Counted from the first letter of the stretch, positions 1 to 15,500 are shown. The stretch is 64,000 nt of DNA from Monosiga brevicollis MX1 (GCF_000002865.3 NW_001865084.1:100065-164064); one strand, 5' to 3'. The notes: generated by a model not told the origin, from the sequence alone. Made by a program: numbers and translations.

Positions 1-1523
1 AGACCCGTCACCTTCATCGTGCAACGAACGGTGGTCAAGTCTCGAGTCTCGATACGTTGACGATGCGAGCGATCCCAACTTTCGCAAGGAGCGCAAGCCT
101 TTCCAGGTCCCGATCGCAACGTCGACGTCGCTGGAGAGAGAGAGAGAGAGAGAGAGAGAGGCGCGTGCGACAGAAAAAATTAAAAAAAAAAAAAATGGAG
201 GAGTTGGGTCAGTGAGAGAGAGGGAGTTGGAGCCGGCGCGCGGCGAGAGAGAGGGAGAGGAGCTGGTGTTCTGCTCAGAGAATTGTGGTGAAGCGGGGTT
301 GCAGATGAGAGAGAGAGAGGGCTGAGAGGGTAAGTGCATAAGCGGAGTTTTCCTTTCGTTTTAGAGGATACAAGAAAATAGGGGGACAATTCAGAGGTCA
401 CTTACCAATGTGGTTGAAAGACAAGAGGGTGAACATGTGACAGCAAGCCGAGCCAGAGGGTAATATGTCGTGTTGCTGTTTAAAGCAGATCAGCGATCAA
501 AGCACTCGATGCCGCCTTGATCGGGGGGTACACATGAAGCCACAGGGCCGGAGGTGCAAACAGGCGGGTACCCTGGCAGCATGCTGCGTCTGCAGACGCG
601 CCGCGCCGCCAGAGCCAGCTGCCATTGTCCCGAAGCTCTCGATCTTCATGATCATCAATGCTGCATCATCTTGATAAAACGCTTCATTTTCTCCAAAACA
701 CTTATCGTTATTATACCTTTGAAACAAGATTCAATCAGCATCTTCTCCTTGAGTAAAGACTTTAACTTGTTACACTGCGTCGTTGTTATATGCGATGCAG
801 GATGACGACGGCAGCGATGGCGGTGGCCGGTGGTCGTTGGTGGAGAAGCTCCGAAGAGGGAATAAGGCGCACGGGCCATCGGGAGAATACATGCGCCTGA
901 CGGTTCCATGGCAGATCGCGCCAGCAAGTGTACCAGCGATGGGGGCCAGTGTTTCATGTTGCCAGTTTTGCAGTCACGTGCCAAGCAGGAGAGCCGTGGG
1001 TCAGCCCCCCTTGAAACGCGTGCCGCACGGGGGCTATAGCTTAGTCGCCTGAAAGCTGGTCGAGCAGTGCATTCGGCCCGATCTTGTCCTTCGCTGCCGT
1101 TGATGCTCCCGTTCCACAGACTGGCCCTGAACTGGGCCAGCGCTGCCACTGCAAAGCTCGATCCTTCTCAAGCCACCCATGTCTAACGCATGGAGGTCTC
1201 TGTAACACAACCCCCCGAACACTGCACATATGGGAGATGCAGCACATGCACACGCCTCCAGCGACTCATCCAACGCTCCCGACAAAACTGGAAAGAAAAA
1301 AAAAATGCTGATTTTGAGGACTGTCCTCGATCAGACGCGCGCGCTCCTGCAGCTCCTCTCGCCCAGAACTGCAGATCTCCATCACCTTCCCCCCTCTCCC
1401 CATGTGCCGGCCAGCTCCGTCGCGCACATGTAGCCAGAGTTTGCGTAACAGAGAGAGACAGAGAGAGAGAGAGACAGACAGAGAGAGAGAGAGAGACAGA
1501 CAGAGAGAGAGAGAGAGCGAAAG

Positions 1524-1556
<33 letters not shown>

Positions 1557-2464
1557 GCGAGAGAGAGCGAAAGAGAGAGAGACAGACAGACAGACAGAGA
1601 GAGAGAGAGAGAGACAGAGAGAGAGACAGACAGACAGACAGAGAGAGAGACAGACAGAGACAGAGAGAGACAGAGACAGAGACAGAGACAGAGAGAGACA
1701 GAGAGAGACAGAGACAGAGAGAGACAGAGAGAGACAGAGACAGACAGAGACAGACAGAGACAGAGAGAGACAGAGACAGACAGAGACAGAGACAGAGACA
1801 GAGACAGAGACAGAGACAGAGACAGAGACAGAGACAGAGACAGAGACAGAGACAGAGACAGAGACAGAGACAGAGACAGAGACAGAGACAGACACACGCA
1901 CACCAACATGGTCAACGTTTGCACGTTTTCGGCGGTATGTTGTCATCATAGGGACATTGTGTGGATGCGTGTGCACATCGGATTAGAGCGCATGTAGCGT
2001 GGTGTTCATTTGCCGCGGAGTCGTGGCAGGACAGGGCATGTTGGTAGATCAACTTTGTTGTTGCGTTGGATTCATCATGTTCATGTGGGCGAACAACTCA
2101 TTCGTCCAGATCACAGATCAGCTACTACTCTTTTGACCTTGAATTGTGAACAAAGAGTCTCAGGCTGCATGACGTGTGTCGATCAAAAGAAAAATATGCT
2201 TGAACCACGATGCATTCCATCAAGCCCATCAGGCACCGGGGAGGGGCCCCCAGGCACTTTGGCATACGAAGGAAACAAAGAAAAAAGGGAAAAAAAAAAA
2301 GAAAGGAAAGGTGAAACAAAGCCAGCAACACGGCAGAGGAAACACACGACAAAACAAAACAAAAAACAAAACACACAACAACAGATTGGGTTGCGCCCGA
2401 AGGGCGGCTCGCGGGCGATCGGAACGCCCGTGGCTAATCCCGGGCGTGACGATCGCGCGCACAA
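1..2464. other. Gene-less left flank
   Basis: No coding region can be supported here. One forward frame is open from base 2 into the GA run at about 134-160, but it resembles nothing I recognise and may only be the end of an exon lying outside the window. Short open frames between 465 and 1310 are of random composition and overlap on both strands. The stretch holds a GA run (134-160), an A run (about 182-194) and the long GAGA/GACA repeat listed separately. From 2270 to 2400 it is purine-rich, A-dominated sequence just downstream of the eRF1 stop codon, probably 3' flank of that gene. Confidence 0.5.
1449..1892. repeat. GA/GACA compound microsatellite ending in a GAGACA array
   Basis: About 440 bases are almost entirely GAGA and GACA units. 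The 5' part mixes GAGAGA with GACAGACA. The last ~115 bases (about 1777-1890) are a near-perfect hexamer array of GAGACA. Because no stop codon can arise, long spurious open frames (Arg-Glu-Thr/Gln repeats, or Ser-Val/Leu on the other strand) run through it. I regard these as artefacts. Confidence 0.95.
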
Positions 2465-4881
<2,417 letters not shown>

Positions 4882-5701
4882 CTTGAATGGTGCGTGCGGC
4901 TCAAGAGAGGTAGTGGCGGCGGCGCGACAGCTGAAAAAAAATCTTCTTCAAGAACCTGAGCAGCGTCATACACCCGTCAACATGTGAGGCTGCGGTGGGG
5001 AGCAACAACCCACATCAACACCCAATACCACAGGTATATCATGCACATCTGCCACCAGGTCGTCAGACCACCCAGCTCGTTCCCTCCTCCTTCTGTCCCC
5101 CCGCCCCGCTGCCCTTTTGACACACCCAGACGTTCAGAGAGAAGAGAGAGAGAGAGAGAGAGACAGAGAGACAGAGAGAGAGAAGAAGAGCGTGACCAAC
5201 CTTCCACGTGTGTGTATGAAGAAAAAGACACAAGAGAGGAGAGAGAGAAGAGAGAGAGAGAGAGAGAAGAGAGAGAGAGAAGAGGGAGAGAGAAGAGAGA
5301 GAGGCGAGAGAGAGGAAGAGAAGAGAGTGAAGAGGAGAGAGTGAAGAGGAGAGAGTACAGTAGTGAAGAGGAGAGCGAAGAGAGAGAGCAGAGAGAGCGC
5401 AGATACTCTCTTGAGAGAGGGCCAAAGTGTAATGGTGATCACACTTGGAGAACTGGTTGATGGCTTACAGTTGGTAATGGGAACTGGGAACGGAAAAAAA
5501 AAATGCGGCAGCCGGCAGTCTGAAGGGTTGGACAACACTGACCAGAGCACAAGCAAACGAGGATGAGAATCAATTGCTTCCAGCCCAACCAGCGTCACGT
5601 AACTGCAACAGCCCGCTTGTGATGGACGGCTCATCAGAGGTTACATAACCACAAAAAAAAAAAACATTGTCCTGTAACAACGCACACGCTTCCTTGAGAG
5701 C
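4882..5701. other. Intergenic region with GA-rich repeat, between eRF1 and tRNA-Arg
   Basis: Contains a degenerate purine tract (about 5140-5420) of GAGA/GAAGAG units and a short A run near 5496. No gene is recognisable. The first part is the eRF1 upstream region. The overlapping open frames are the low-complexity Arg/Glu or Ser/Leu type that such tracts produce. Confidence 0.6.
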
Positions 5702-5707
5702 AAAAAA
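5702..5707 (-). terminator. RNA polymerase III terminator of tRNA-Arg
   Basis: Six consecutive A on the plus strand form a T6 run on the coding strand directly after the tRNA 3' end, the standard Pol III stop signal. Confidence 0.85.
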
Positions 5708-5708
5708 G

Positions 5709-5780
5709 CACCCAAGGTGGGACTCGAACCCACAACGTCCGCCTTAGGAGGGCGACGCGCTACCATTGCGCCACTTGGGC
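5709..5780 (-). tRNA. tRNA-Arg (anticodon CCT)
   Basis: A complete 72-nt cloverleaf reads on the minus strand. The 7-bp acceptor stem (GCCCAAG with CTTGGGT, one terminal G-U) carries discriminator G. The D stem is GCGC/GCGC. The anticodon stem TCGCC/GGCGG holds loop CTCCTAA, so the anticodon is CCT (5746-5748, reading AGG). The T arm is GTGGG-TTCGAGT-CCCAC, with a clear B box. There is no intron. It lies alone between eRF1 and the GT62 gene. Confidence 0.97.
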
Positions 5781-5967
5781 TTGTCGATGGACAACTGTTG
5801 TGAACAACAACAGCTCTTCCGCATAAATAACTATATAAATGGCGCTCTACTCGAATGGCTTGCCCATTTCTCTCTTCCCCTTTTGTCTGACAAATAGGGG
5901 CCAACTTTTTTTTTTTTCTTTTGATGAGATTATTATCAACATGCACACAACGACAACTCCAATCTGA

Positions 5968-7850
5968 TCAACGATGGTACACCTTGACGTTGGGCATGCC
6001 GACGACCGACAAGCCCATGGCCTTGGCCATACGGCCCAGGCCCTCAGTTTCAATCTGGTGCTCAAATACTGCGAGTCACGACGCCAAAAGGGTGAGGGTA
6101 CGACGAGAGAAGGGGCCCCTGTTTAAAAAAAAAGGCATGGCGGTACGCACCAAAAGTGGGAAAGATGAGGCCGGCACGGTGAGCGGCGCCGCGTACGAGC
6201 AGCATGGCTCCGCCCACGCCATCTAAATCCACAATCTCTTGGCCACCAAAGTCGTTCATGTGCTTCCTGTGTACACACGTGATAAAATAAAAACATGCAT
6301 GAAGCAACAAGCGGGGTGGTGTGCAGAGGCGTCAACATGGTTGAGACGCTAGCGATGGTGATGGTGACATACCGTCGGTTATCCTGACCGGGGTAGCCTT
6401 CCAAAAGGAGCGCATCCTTGGGCAGGTTTTTCTGGCGAGCTAGGCTCTCCTTGGTTTCTGCCCACGAGTTGAGATCGTAGGTACGACCTTCCTGCGGCAA
6501 AACAATATGCGGTGCCACCAGATCTCGCTTGGCTGACAACAACCTGCCAAGCACACGCACGATCCATGTTCGAGGGCGAAGAAATTGAAAACAACAACAA
6601 CGACGACGACGACGACGACATCCACCACCACCACCACAAGAACAATAACAACAATAACAACAATAACAACAACAACAACAACAGCAACAACAGGCAAAAC
6701 TACAACGACAGGTCGAAAAGTCAATCCAGAGCCACGTAGAGGAACCGGCAGCTCACCGGTTTAGAGTATTGGCCGGGAAGGAATCGAGATCGCTATCGAT
6801 CCAAAGCACCCAGTCCTCATCTCGAAGCGCAACAGTCAAAAGTATGTTGCGCACCTGCCGGCATCATACTCAAATCAGCTCGATTTCGGCCATGGCCCCT
6901 TGTCCCTGACCCAGCGTGAAAGAAAGGAGCGCACCACCGCGAGATTGGCACGCCGGCGCTCTTGCTCGCCCAGAGCATGCCGTGCCGCCTGCGACAACTT
7001 GTAAGACATATCATAGCGTACGAGCATTGTGCGGCGGTACTCTAGTTGCAGAGCCCCAAACGCCGAAAAGCATCACGGAAAAGGAGAACGTGAAAAACCA
7101 GACACAGATATCATGTCCACGGCCCGCATGCAGCCAGGAAGCCAGCTGGTCAAGAAAAATGTGCTAACCTGTCATCGTGTTGAGTTTTTTAAGAAGCATC
7201 GGCTCGGTTTGGTCGGTGTTGTCGCCCGTCAAAATGGCCACAGAGATGAGATGTCTGCCGGCATTGCAACGTCAGCGTGTGAGCCCTGGGCGGCGCGTTG
7301 GGCAGGTGGATGCACTCGGCAGCACACCGTCAGGACTGCTCTCCTGCTCTGCTGCGTATCTCGCTTACTTGGGATAGTCGAGGCCCTCGAGGTTGCGAAA
7401 ATAACGGTCCAGCTTTTGCTCGCGCTGGCGCATGGGCGTGAGCACGAGAATGGTTGGCTGGTCGCTCTTGGGGCGAATCTGGATGTGATCGGTCTTTGTC
7501 TGAGCGGCTGGCGGAAGTGCTCCCGCACGGTCAGACGCTTGGCGCTGGTACTGTTCCTTGAGGTCGGCAATCTCCCGACTCTGCTTCTCGATCAGTTTGC
7601 CCTGGGCGGCGAGTAGTTGCTGCGCCCGTGCGAGCGCGGCTGCCGATGCCTCCCCCTCAGCGCCCTTGGCTGCAGCCGCAGTTTGCACCACGGGTGCCCG
7701 AGACACATTGACAAACTCACGCACAACCTCATGCACCACAACAGGCTCCGGCGTTGGGCATGCCGCGTGGTTCAGCGTGATGCGGTAGATCATTGCCACT
7801 CCGCCAAGAAAAAGCAGTGCCCCCAGCACTGTATGATACCGGATCGCCAT
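5968..7850 (-). CDS. GT62 (Anp1/Mnn9/Van1-type) Golgi glycosyltransferase
   Basis: Predicted type II Golgi membrane protein of the family known from fungal mannan polymerase (Mnn9, Van1, Anp1). Seven exons (7369-7850, 7169-7254, 6938-7041, 6757-6854, 6373-6543, 6151-6266, 5968-6068) give 385 residues, close to yeast Mnn9. Residues 8-26 are a single membrane helix, followed by an Ala/Gln-rich stem. The catalytic part starts at an ILVLTPMR strand. It contains the WVLWIDSDLDSFP segment with metal-binding DSD (244-246), a YDLNSW segment, LDGVGGAMLLV (about 328-338) and the C-terminal FEHQIETEGLGRMAKAMG segment, all in the family's order. The start ATG at 7850 places the helix at the N-terminus. 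The donor sugar is inferred to be GDP-mannose from the family and is not shown. Intron 4 carries a trinucleotide repeat. Confidence 0.9.
6591..6692. repeat. Trinucleotide repeat (AAC/GAC/CAC) in a GT62 intron
   Basis: Runs of AACAAC, GACGAC, CACCAC and AATAAC units lie wholly between the exons at 6373-6543 and 6757-6854. Open frames through it (Asn/Asp/His or Val/Leu) are artefacts. Confidence 0.9.
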
Positions 7851-8030
7851 GGTCGAAATCCCGCAGCCTTTGCAATCATGCGTGGCCACCCAGATCAACA
7901 CCGTCAATGCTAAACGCTCAGCCGCAAGCTAAAAAGAAGAAGAAAAGAAGGTCTCGTCTACCTCTCCCCCTGGGTCAAGCCCCCCGCCGCCAACGCCGCC
8001 AAGGGCCTTCACACAATTTGTGAAGCGAAA

Positions 8031-8200
<170 letters not shown>

Positions 8201-8525
8201 CGTTACAGCACAAAAAACATAAAAGAAAGACACACAAAAAAAAAATAATAATCTTGTTCCTTATGATGATGCTATGGCGAGCCGCCTTGAGCGAGAGGGA
8301 GACGCAGGGGGCGTTTGGCAGGGCAGGTTCAAGGACAGTTTGCAGGTCAAAGCGAGGATGACATGGTCGGGATTGAATCATTTAAATTTGTCAAGACAAG
8401 AGGGCGACTCGGCAAATAGCAGCATGGGAGGCCAAGGCGGAGAACGGCGGGGAAAAGAACAGGAGGGCACGAGACATTCAACGCGTGGCTTTGTCCACAG
8501 AGGCGAATCAAAGAATGAAAGCTAA

Positions 8526-8639
<114 letters not shown>

Positions 8640-8952
8640 GATACGAAAAACAATGGCACAAAGAGCCAAGTCCCGCGGGGAAAGAGCTTATCCACACATT
8701 CAGGTGAAGGTGGCGAAGAGGGCGCCACGGATGGATGACAAGAAGACGGATCAAGTCGGACACATGCAAAAACAAGGGGGCAGATTAGTTTAGCTAGGAG
8801 TTGAAAGGCACGGTAAAGGGGGTCAAAAGAGGGGAGCCACTTGGTCGCGCAGAGAAGCGGGGGCAAGATGGGAGACGCTGATCAAAGTGGGCAAAGGTCT
8901 TTAAAAGGCTGATGAAGCATCGAGGTCGGGAAAAGATTGCAAATGGTTGGCG

Positions 8953-10279
8953 TCACTTGGCATGGGGAATATAGACGAAATCTGAATGGCGAGTGCCAAA
9001 TACACCACTATCCGCGGGCAAGGTCAGTTGATGGGACGAGGTGAGGAGAAGTGTATCGAGATGCAAGGCCAAGCATTGGCGGGGCAATTGCAAAGAGACC
9101 CCACCACAACACCGGCAAGAGAGCTGGAGACACATCAGATTGAAACGGAAAAAAAGAGGATACTCACCCTTTAACCTTTGACTTGATTTGAGGGTTATAC
9201 TTTGTGGCAGGTGGAGTGACCTCCTTGTTTGCTTTGGTTTTGTGGCGTCCGGCAATGGTGACAGCCGGTACATTGCGCTTGCTGCCGTTGAAGCCGACGA
9301 CGGCATAGTCAGCAGGACCGGGTTGGCCTTTATTTTTGGCGCTGGCAATGCGACCGCCCATGGTGAAGGCGGCAGCCGTTGACTTGGTTGACAATTGCGA
9401 TTTTGTCTGCTCCAAGCGAGCCAGAGAGGCAGAGACAGTGAGGGAGATGGGCCGGGACAAAGGCCACACGCATCGCGCCAGCAGAGCATGGATTCATCAA
9501 GGCATTGGCGCTTACCATGAGAGAGGGGGGTACAAAAGTGTTGGGCCCTGGGGTGATGGTGTCATCGGCAGCAAATTTGCGTTGCCCCATGGTGAATGCC
9601 GGTGCTCGGCGCACACGGCTTGTCGTGACAGGCGCCGTCTCGCCATATTGATTGGGGCCTATGGGGGGCAAAGGTCATGCAAGATGTGGGTTTGAGCACA
9701 AGTGTGGCGATGCTGAATAGGGCCGCATTCGTTTTGGTATTTTTACGAGCAGCACCGCTGATACTTGGGTGGGGTATGTGAGGAAGAGGGGGTCGACTTA
9801 CAAGGGGTCACGTCTTTAGGCTTGGCGGCGTGTCGTCCGGCCATCGAGTAGGCTGGCTGGCTGTGGGCGCCACGAGGCGTCAGGGTGTGATCATAGTTGT
9901 ATTTGGGACCGGGGGAGCGTTCCTTTTCCGATGGTTTGGCATTGACGCCCATGGAGAAGGCTGCGGCGCCCCTGTGAGGGGGGCGCAAAATAACCAAGAC
10001 GGATGGGAAGCAGATGTGCATGAGCATGAGGAAGGGGAAGGGGAAGCGGAAGGGGAAGCGCAAGAGCAAGAGGAAGAGGAAGACAGGAATTGACGAAAAT
10101 GGAGAGCGAGACAGCCAGGGAAGGGAGGGCTCGGGAAGAGGAGCTTACCGCTTGGTGGCGTTCTTGCCAAGGTTGCCAAAATCTGAAGGAAGCTGGTAGG
10201 TTGCGGGGCCCGGGCCGCGGTTGGCGGCCGCGACTTCGCGCTTGCTCTTTGTGATTGTAGCCGTGTGAGCAGGGAGCAT
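8953..10279 (-). CDS. ODF3/CIMAP-like SHIPPO-repeat axonemal protein
   Basis: Predicted microtubule-associated protein of the flagellar axoneme. Five exons (10149-10279, 9802-9971, 9516-9658, 9168-9406, 8953-9007) give 245 residues, against about 254 for vertebrate ODF3. SHIPPO repeats with the PGPxxY/F core recur (about 23-28, 64-68 and later), each preceded by a phenylalanine or tyrosine segment such as AAAFSMG, PAYSMAGR or PAFTMGQR. The C-terminus VFGTRHSDFVYIP matches the conserved ODF3 end (GIKHSDY-type). One repeat reads PCP instead of PGP across a splice junction. The ATG at 10279 fits the phases. A further ATG at 10687 opens a short exon ending in a GT donor, which could be an alternative first exon or 5' UTR. 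Family assignment is firm. Confidence 0.88.
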
Positions 10280-10742
10280 GGCGGAGTGAGCCCTTGGCGA
10301 CGGCAGTAGTGAGGGAGGTGGGGTTGAAGTTGAAGCGGGTTTGGCAGCACGCAAGGGTGGTGGAAGATCAAGCGTTCACAGCCCCTCTTGAGTGTGTCTC
10401 TGTGTGCGTGCGTGTGTGTGTGTATGGCAGCGGCGCTGTGCTGTGCTGTCTAAAAGTCAAAGTATGTGATGATGGAACAACCAACGGCAGCCGAACACAG
10501 CAAGGGCAATAGCCAAGCTGAAGCCTTGTGTGTGTATGTCTGCGTGCGAGGTGGTAAAAGACAGAAAGGGCAGACGGGGAAAAACCCCGGAGACAGGGCA
10601 CACACTCACCTGGCTGACTTCGGTTGTCATGGCCGGATCGGTACGAGCTAAAGTGTGAGCTGCTTGTGGTGCTGCTGTCGCCAACATGATGGTCCTGTTG
10701 AATGCCTCTCTCTCTCTATCTCGAACTGTAAATCTCTCTTTA

Positions 10743-10776
<34 letters not shown>

Positions 10777-12500
10777 AATCTCTCTCTCTCTTGCGTCACA
10801 TTTATAGCGCAATGTGCTGTCGCAAATGGAATGTGTGTGTGTGTGGAGGGGGGTGTACAGGTGATGATGAAGCCCCCCCACCCCCACCACCTACCTCACT
10901 GTCTCCCTGAGTCGGAGAGGGGGGTGCGTTGTCAAGCAGCCGGTGGGAGCATATGAGTATGGGAGATATTCGAATGCAGAGTATGGGAGACGGACAAACG
11001 TGGATGGACCGGTTCTTGCGGCTTTCCCAAGAAAGGTGGAGGGGGGTGTCACATCGGATTGGGGGACGAGGGATGGGGCTTGCTGCAAGCCCCCTTCTGT
11101 CGTCGTGTCGGTGTCGGGGTGGAATTGCTGGCCGACGTGCTCGGGCTTTTGGGGCAATGTGTTACAATCGGAAGTGGGCAGGCGGTGCGGCAGTGAAAGG
11201 GAAGAGAAGAAAAAAAAGATTGGGACCACCCATCAGCCGTGTGCATGAAGGCACACAATCGACGGTTCCGAGAAGAAATTCAGCACACATCCTCCTTTGC
11301 GTCTCCCTCTGGCCTTGGGTTGCTGCGGCTGCCGTTCGCTTCCATAAGATTAGGATGGTCGTGGTTGCACGCACTGGCCACCGGAGACGACGGGCGCCGT
11401 CCTCCACACCAGCACAAAGGTACAACAAAGAATCAATGCTGGAGCGGACACACACACACACAGAACACAAACAGGCCCAGCCGCAGGCGCGGAGCCATCT
11501 CAGACCAAGGACTGACAACAAGTCGCCGTCGCGAAAGAAGGACATGGTGTGACAACCCGAACCTTGCAGCAAGACCATGGGGTTTTGTAAAGTTACATCT
11601 ACCCCTTTAATATAATTTATCTGACATCTGACAATTCGAGGGGAACAAAAGAGCGGGTATTATGATAGTGCAGCATTAGTTACACTAAACGCGATCTGAG
11701 TTAAAATCACAATTGCTTGAGCTGTAAAAACAGCGTCTTGTTCAATACAAGCTTACCAGCTCCCGCCAGCCCGCTGCAAGGCTACTCCACTGATCTTTGC
11801 TTGCAAGCGGATGATACAGAGGAGAGAGAGAGTTGTTGTTGTTGTTGTTGTTGTTCACTTGTTTCGCAGGAGGTGAGCGACACAACGCACCGAAAAGGGC
11901 AGCGCGTCATCTGTTGGCAGTGGCATGGATATTGAGTATGAGAAGCAAACGGATACAGAGAGATGGACGGAAGCATGGGGGGAGGGGGGGAAGAGGCAGT
12001 GTTCAAGGGACCGGAATGCATTTGATAGAACAATGAACGCAGGCCCGGCAATCTGTCGAGTTTGCATGTGCCGCACTGGGCTTGACTGACACTGAGCGAT
12101 CGGCTGTTGTGCGCCGCTGGGCGGTGCTCGCGCTCACCCATACACTGGCGCCTGTACCTGTTCACACCCTCATTGCACCCTGACGCATGCCTTGGTCTGC
12201 TGTGTGTCTGTCCTTGCTGCCGTGACAGGGTCTGCTTCCTTGCGTCGTCCCTCCCTTGGACCTGATTGTGCCGGGCTCAGAGGCCAACGCGCGGTGTGTC
12301 GTTGATCGCTCACGTTCGAGTCGCCTCCTGTTCCCCCCCCCAACCCTTGTCCCCCAATGTCTTTCTCACTTATTTTGATCCTTTGCCTTGCCTTGTGATT
12401 GAACGCTCTCCCCTCTGCCCTCTTTTTTTTTCACACGGCTGGCTTCATCTGTACCACCTTCTTGCCGCTCTTTGACTTGTCGACTCATGTTCGACTCTCC
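10280..12500. other. Divergent intergenic region between ODF3-like and AP-3 delta genes
   Basis: No gene is supported. The region holds a CT-rich microsatellite (about 10707-10795), a GTT repeat (about 11832-11855), and an AT-richer stretch near 11585-11720. The two flanking genes diverge from it, so both promoters should lie here. Upstream of 12501 the plus strand is pyrimidine-rich, as seen before several start codons in this window. Open frames on both strands are short and of random composition. Confidence 0.5.
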
Positions 12501-15500
12501 ATGCAAACAGTTGGCGCTTCTGACACCGACATCATGTTTGAGAAAAATCTCTCAGATTTGATCCGCGGGATCCGTGCCCACCCTGATGATGAGGTGTGTT
12601 TCAAAAAAATTATCATTTGGCTCTCCCTCTTGCCCAGCCAATGTCCAACTGCGCACTGCAGTGCACATACACACCCACGCATACGCGCGCGCGCGCGATG
12701 TCGCCTCACGCCCCACACGTTTGCCGACACCAAAATTTGTCGTTGTTGCAGACCAAATACATCAGCAACTGCATGGATGAGTGCCGCAAGGAACTCAAGA
12801 ATCCCGATCTCGACGTGAAGGCCAACGCCATCGCCAAGCTCACCTATGTGCGTTGCTTCTCCCCCATCTGACCCCGCTCGTTTGCCATGTCAAGAGCAAA
12901 GCCTTGTCCAACGTTGCAAGCTCATCCCAATTCAATCTTCGCCCGTGCCCGCGCCTGTCGACATGGCGCCTACAGCTTCAAATGCTTGGCTTTGACATTT
13001 CCTGGGCCTCGTTCCAAATTGTCGAGGTCATGACCTCGAAAAAGTTCTTGCACAAGGTTTGCTCAACCCATTCTCGTCTCTCCCGTCCGTCACATTGCTA
13101 GTCTCGTCGGTCTCTTGGCTCAAGCACCTGCACACTCTCACACATGGTTCAATCCGTCTTTGATAATCAACCCTCCGTCCCCCAACCTCCTTTCACGGGA
13201 CAGCGGATTGGCTATCTTGCGGCAGCGCAAAGCTTCCATGAGGACACGGATGTGCTCATGCTCACCACCAACATGCTGAAAAAGGTCCAGACCACTCTCT
13301 TCCGCCAGATACCATTGTCTAGTTGATACGGCCGCCTTGGATGACGCTGTCTCACCAGCCGCATTGATGTTCGCCGCCATTTGATCATTTTCGACACCCA
13401 CAGGGCCTCACCTCGCAGAACATGTACGAAGTCGGCCTGGCACTCAACGGCCTCAGCAACTTTATGACCCCTGACTTGGCACGGTATGCCAAACAGTAAA
13501 TGCCCCCAACCACATGCACCAAAACGCACAAATATTCTGGGGTCCGCCCTCTCCCTCTGGCTGCCCTCCGCATCATGCCTCACGGCCTTCTGCTGCCTGC
13601 TGCCTTCCTGCGGAACAGCGATCTGGGCAACGATGTCATCACTTTGATGACCTCCGTTCGTCCCTACGTGCGCAAGAAAGCAACGCTGTGCACGTACCCG
13701 CTCTTTCTCAAGTACCCCGAAGCGCTGCGTGCGGCCTTTCCCCGCCTTAAGGACAAGCTGGAAGACTCGGACCCCGCCGTTCAGAGCGCTGCCGTCTCCG
13801 TCATTTGTGAACTCGCCCGCAAAAATCCCAAGAACTACCTCTCCCTCGCACCCACCTTTTTCAAGATTCTAAACAGCTCGCAAAACAACTGGATGCGCAT
13901 CAAGATTATCAAGCTCTTTGCTGCCCTCTGCCCCCTGGTGCGTTGGCCCCTTAGCTCGCCACTTGACTCAATGTTCCGCGCCGCGTCTTTGTGTTCGCTG
14001 CCCCAGCCTCTGCCTGATCTGTCATGACCTCTGTTCTGTCGGTCGTTTCACCAGGAGCCGCGCCTGGCCAAGAAGCTGGCCGATCCCCTCACAGACCTGA
14101 TCAACAGCACCCCGGCCATGTCCCTGCTCTACGAGTGCATTCAAACAGTGCTCTCTGGGATGCCCGAGCATGTCTCGACTCTACAGCTCTGTGTCCAGAA
14201 GTTGCGCATTTTCATCGAGGACCATGACCAAAACCTCAAATACCTCGGTCTGCAAGCCATGGCGCAAGTCCTCAAGATTCAACCCAAGGCCGTTCTTCCG
14301 CACCGTGACCTCATCATCGAATGTCTCGATGATCGCGACGAGAGCATTCGTCTCCGTGCCCTCGATCTCCTTGCCGGCATGGTGAACAAAAAGACGCTTG
14401 TGGACATTGTGCGCCGCCTTCTCGTGCATCTTGAAAACTCTGACGGGGCCTCCTATCGCGACGAGGTCGTCTCAAAAATTGTTGACATGTCGGCCCAGAA
14501 CCACTACCAGTTTGTCGTCGACTTTAAGTGGTATGTTCAGGTCCTCATCCAGCTCACCCGTGTCGAGAACACCCGCCATGGCCGCCTTTTGGCCACCCAG
14601 TTGATGGACGTGGCCATTCGCGTCAAGTCCATCCGCGACTTTGCCGTTCCCGCCCTGGCGGGCCTGCTCCAAGAGTCCCGTCTCTTCTCCAGCACGATCA
14701 ACGGCATCAATGAGGTGCTCTACGCCTCCGCCTTTGTCGTGGGCGAGTATGCCGAACACCTCACGGATGAGGCAGCGGTCGTCGAGGCCCTGCTTCAGCC
14801 ACGTGTCGCGTCCCTGCCCGCGCACATTCAAGCCGTCTGCGTGCACAATACCCTGAAAATCTACGCTCGCCTCACGGAGAAGATTCAAAAGGGGGAGGGC
14901 AGCGTCGACAGCCTCAACGCCATTGTCAACGTTATCACCTCTCGCATCCCCCTCTTTGTTCAAAGTGGCGACCTCGAGGTCCAGGAACGCGCTGTCTTTG
15001 TCGGCGAAATGGTCGGGTTTCTGGCAGCACAGCGTGAGAAGGGTGAGGCTCTTGACCACGAGCTGCTTCAGCTCTTCGCCGAAGAACTCAACCCCGTGGC
15101 CCCCAAGGCCCAACGCAAAGTGCCCGTGCCCGAAGGCTTGGATCTCGATGAATGGATCAACACCCCACCTGCCTCGGACGACGAAGCCGATACAAAGGAT
15201 GATGACGATCTCGACTTTGGCCTTGACTTTGGCTTTGGTACCACCCCTGTCGGGGCTGCTGCTGCTGCAGGCCCACGCTACGAGGACGAAGACGAGGAGA
15301 CACGCAACCGCAAGCGCCAAGAGCGCCTGGCCATGCAACAGGCAAACCCCTACCATCTGGGTGGTGCCACGGGCGGTGAGCGTCACTCCCCCGAAAAGGC
15401 AACCTTCCAAGACGTGAGCGACATTCCTGTGGAACAAATCCCCATTGACCACATTGAGGTGCAAACACCCCTCTACGTGGGTCTCGATGTGGCTCCGACC

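Noticed and set aside
2-290. Forward open frame at the left edge, possibly the end of an upstream exon
   Set aside because: Only about 45 residues precede the GA run, no family is recognisable, and no splice site or stop is convincing.
1190-1986. Long plus- and minus-strand open frames (190-250 codons) through the GA/GACA repeat
   Set aside because: They exist only because the repeat cannot form stop codons. They overlap each other in several frames and have no flanking coding signal.
10368-10687. Upstream ATG at 10687 as the true start of the ODF3-like protein
   Set aside because: The short exon has a good GT donor, but no acceptor gives a matching phase into the next exon. The ATG at 10279 gives a clean 245-residue protein. 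Kept only as a possible 5' UTR exon.
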